Shown one piece after another: positions 62,277 to 64,000 of a stretch of DNA of 64,000 nucleotides. The notes beneath the pieces are model-generated. The model was not told the origin of the DNA and ran no database searches. It was given only the letters and a program-made list of their open reading frames with translations. How positions within the stretch are numbered: the stretch's first letter is position 1; each line of letters begins with the position of its first letter. The stretch covers positions 62,001 to 126,000 of the forward strand of contig NZ_CANLOB010000004.1 in assembly GCF_947492815.1 (NCBI RefSeq), in the 5' to 3' direction. Origin of the DNA: an uncultured Dokdonia sp. Lineage in GTDB: Bacteria; Bacteroidota; Bacteroidia; Flavobacteriales; Flavobacteriaceae. A program made the position numbers and the translations under genes.

Positions 62277-63800
62277 TCACATATCCCTTTCTGTGCAAAT
62301 CTGATTGATTCGAAGGCGTAATTTACGTTCGTAATCTTCTTGTAACCAATCTCTATAATTTTGCGTATTATTCATAATACTATAGGAGTACTGTCGTACA
62401 CGATAGGCAATGTCTTCTTTCAATTTTCTAGCAAGTATACGTGCATCAAACACATCTTCACTATTATCAACTACCATAAGCGCATGTTGCTCTACTGCAT
62501 TATCTAGTGCAGTTTTTGCTTTTTTACCTTCTGCTACTACTTTTTTGTACTCTTTTTTAATATCAAAATATACTTTTTCAGTGTTGGCAAACTCTTTACG
62601 TAAGTCTGGAGGCATTACATATGCAAAATTGCGTTCAATTTCTTCATCCCCTATTAAGTTTTCTAAATAGAAATCTGGGAACTGGAAAATTTCTTTCCAA
62701 TCTATAGGTGCTTCCCACAAACCAAAACGAGCAGCATTATTCCCTAAATCTAAGACTTTAAAGTCTTTTTTGTTAGGTAAAATACGTGAGCCACGCCCAA
62801 TCATTTGAAAATATAAGGTTAATGACTTTGTTGCTCTATTTAAAATAATGGTATCTACTGTAGGTTCATCAAATCCTGTTGTAAGAATACTTACAGAAGT
62901 AAGAATAGCATTAGGAGTATGCTTAAACCACTCTAAAATCTCCTTACGCTCTTTTGCGCTATTTGTATTATCTAAATGGCGTATGGCATATCCTGCTTCC
63001 AAAAAAGTCTCTTGCACATATCTGGACGTATTAATACCATTATTAAAAATAAGTGTTTTCTTCCCTTTTGATTGATCTTCATAAGCTGCAAGTAATTTTT
63101 CTTGCATAGAAGTATCTGTATATAAGATATCTGAAGACTTTACTGTATAATCTCCATTAATTCCTAATTTCAGAGATGATAACCCTACATTATAAGAGAT
63201 CGTTTTTGCTTGTGCGAGAAATCCTCTTTCAATGAGTGCAGGAATACTTTCACCTATTAAAAGCTCATCATAGTTATCCTTCATAGGTAACTTGATATTA
63301 GAACTTAAGGGCGTTGCAGTCACACCTAAGATAAATGACTTATGGAAGTAGCTAAATAACTTTCTAAAAGAATTATAATGTGCTTCATCTATAATCACTA
63401 GTCCTACATCTTCAAAACTAATTTGTTCTTCTTGCAGTCGGTTAGTAAGTGTTTCTACCATCGCTACATAACACATATAATCTTTTGCACCATCTAAAGA
63501 CTTTACATCGCTAGAGATAACCATATTTGGCACCTTAAACTCTGTAAGCATACGTGATGTTTGTACAGAAAGCTCTATTCTATGTGTAAGAATTACAACT
63601 TTTTTATTATTCCTTTCTATATACCTTCTCACAATTTCTGAGAAAATAACTGTCTTTCCTCCTCCTGTTGGAAGTTGGTATAACAAGTTATAATCTTCAT
63701 TACATCGATCCATGCAACCAAAGATGGCATCAAGGTCTTTTAATTGATAGTCGTATAATTCTTTCTGTGGCGCTTTATTTTTTTGTAAAATCTGACTCAA
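62277..63800 (-). CDS. DEAD/DEAH box helicase (superfamily 2)
   Basis: 507 residues. Motif I QLPTGGGKT, motif II IIDEAHYN, motif III GVTATPL, then the helicase C domain with motif VI MIGRGSRILP. It resembles the SF2 helicases of type III restriction subunits or stand-alone DEAH proteins. No methylase or nuclease partner is visible in the window, and the C-terminal 70 residues are a charged extension, duplicated at 60622. Confidence 0.88.
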   Translation of the reverse strand: MSQILQKNKAPQKELYDYQLKDLDAIFGCMDRCNEDYNLLYQLPTGGGKTVIFSEIVRRYIERNNKKVVILTHRIELSVQTSRMLTEFKVPNMVISSDVKSLDGAKDYMCYVAMVETLTNRLQEEQISFEDVGLVIIDEAHYNSFRKLFSYFHKSFILGVTATPLSSNIKLPMKDNYDELLIGESIPALIERGFLAQAKTISYNVGLSSLKLGINGDYTVKSSDILYTDTSMQEKLLAAYEDQSKGKKTLIFNNGINTSRYVQETFLEAGYAIRHLDNTNSAKERKEILEWFKHTPNAILTSVSILTTGFDEPTVDTIILNRATKSLTLYFQMIGRGSRILPNKKDFKVLDLGNNAARFGLWEAPIDWKEIFQFPDFYLENLIGDEEIERNFAYVMPPDLRKEFANTEKVYFDIKKEYKKVVAEGKKAKTALDNAVEQHALMVVDNSEDVFDARILARKLKEDIAYRVRQYSYSIMNNTQNYRDWLQEDYERKLRLRINQICTERDM

Positions 63801-63853
63801 AAATTCAGTTTTTTATATGATTAAACGGGATTCTTGCAAAACTAAGTGATTTT

Positions 63854-63873
63854 TACGCTTTCGCGAAAGCATA
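63854..63873. repeat. Palindromic repeat, intergenic
   Basis: TACGCTTTCGCGAAAGCATA, one base off the perfect 20-mer, 53 bases upstream of the helicase start. Confidence 0.82.
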
Positions 63874-63903
63874 ATTCATAAATCTCACGACGGCTATCAA
63901 CAA

Positions 63904-64000
63904 TTAATCAACAAAATCATTAGCAACATCATCAAAAAGGCCTGAATTGGGCCAATTTTGAGATTCTGATTGGTCTACAACACCCTCTATTCTGTTGCTA
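63904..64000 (-). CDS. C-terminal fragment of an unknown protein (cut by window edge)
   Basis: The last 31 residues of a minus-strand frame end at a TAA at 63904. Visible residues include VVDQSESQNWPNSGLF and DDVANDFVD, an acidic tail. Too little for assignment. Confidence 0.35.
   Translation of the reverse strand, partial: SNRIEGVVDQSESQNWPNSGLFDDVANDFVD

Noticed and set aside
60622..62534. Direct repeats as insertion sequence ends
   Set aside because: No transposase or terminal inverted repeats; the repeat is coding sequence of the helicase, so a recombination duplication is the better reading.

Overview
The window looks like chromosome of a member of the Bacteroidota, most likely a (marine) Flavobacteriaceae. 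The evidence is the low GC content, TAnnTTTG-type -7 promoter elements, the fused lpxC/fabZ gene, the PorX response regulator of type IX secretion, and the conserved block HD-lpxD-lpxC/fabZ-lpxA-efp-lpxD-like-sucD. No tRNA, rRNA, CRISPR array or recognisable insertion sequence was seen.

Positions 1-8059 (all minus strand) hold the most striking region. It is a compact NAD+/ADP-ribose gene set: a NrtR-like Nudix regulator, a nicotinamide phosphoribosyltransferase (NAMPT/NadV), a short PRPP synthetase, NADAR, a DraG-type ADP-ribosylglycohydrolase, KptA (2'-phosphotransferase), a divergent macrodomain, a calcineurin-like phosphatase, a bacterial PARG-like protein (TIGR02452 family), a 2OG-Fe(II) oxygenase and a MacroD/YmdB-type macrodomain cut by the window edge. 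NAMPT plus PRPP synthetase would rebuild NMN. Five ADP-ribose-binding or -hydrolysing proteins could clear ADP-ribose adducts, and KptA makes or transfers ADP-ribose on nucleic acid. Three operator-like sites of identical 21-bp geometry lie at the promoters of the regulator and of NAMPT.

Positions 8188-18731 are accessory: a secreted TPR/HExxH protein, a 41-residue peptide gene, a flavin amine oxidase, a DUF6624-like protein, a duplicated phage-repressor-like HTH module with its own operators, mazG, and several unrecognised genes. Positions 18824-27890 contain housekeeping genes (DUF5606, def, ruvX, dapD) and cell-surface glycosylation genes (GT9, two GT2, a sugar epimerase). Positions 28105-28891 carry two paralogous double-glycine leader peptides with a shared upstream motif.

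Positions 29079-45331 are core: SPFH protein, a von Willebrand A protein, fabG, an M16 peptidase, sucD, the lipid A block with efp, and porX. Positions 45670-64000 mix core genes (tsaE, ald, proline dehydrogenase, aroB, lrp-like, terC, M19 dipeptidase) with accessory ones (AraC/TPR regulator, M14 carboxypeptidase, HTH repressor, a Ser/Arg repeat protein, an unknown lipoprotein inserted between a DEAH helicase gene and a duplicated fragment of its 3' end).

A palindrome, core GCTTTCGCGAAAGC, recurs about every 6 kb, both between genes and inside five coding regions, in all three reading frames. Further dispersed repeats lie between split halves of the same palindrome.
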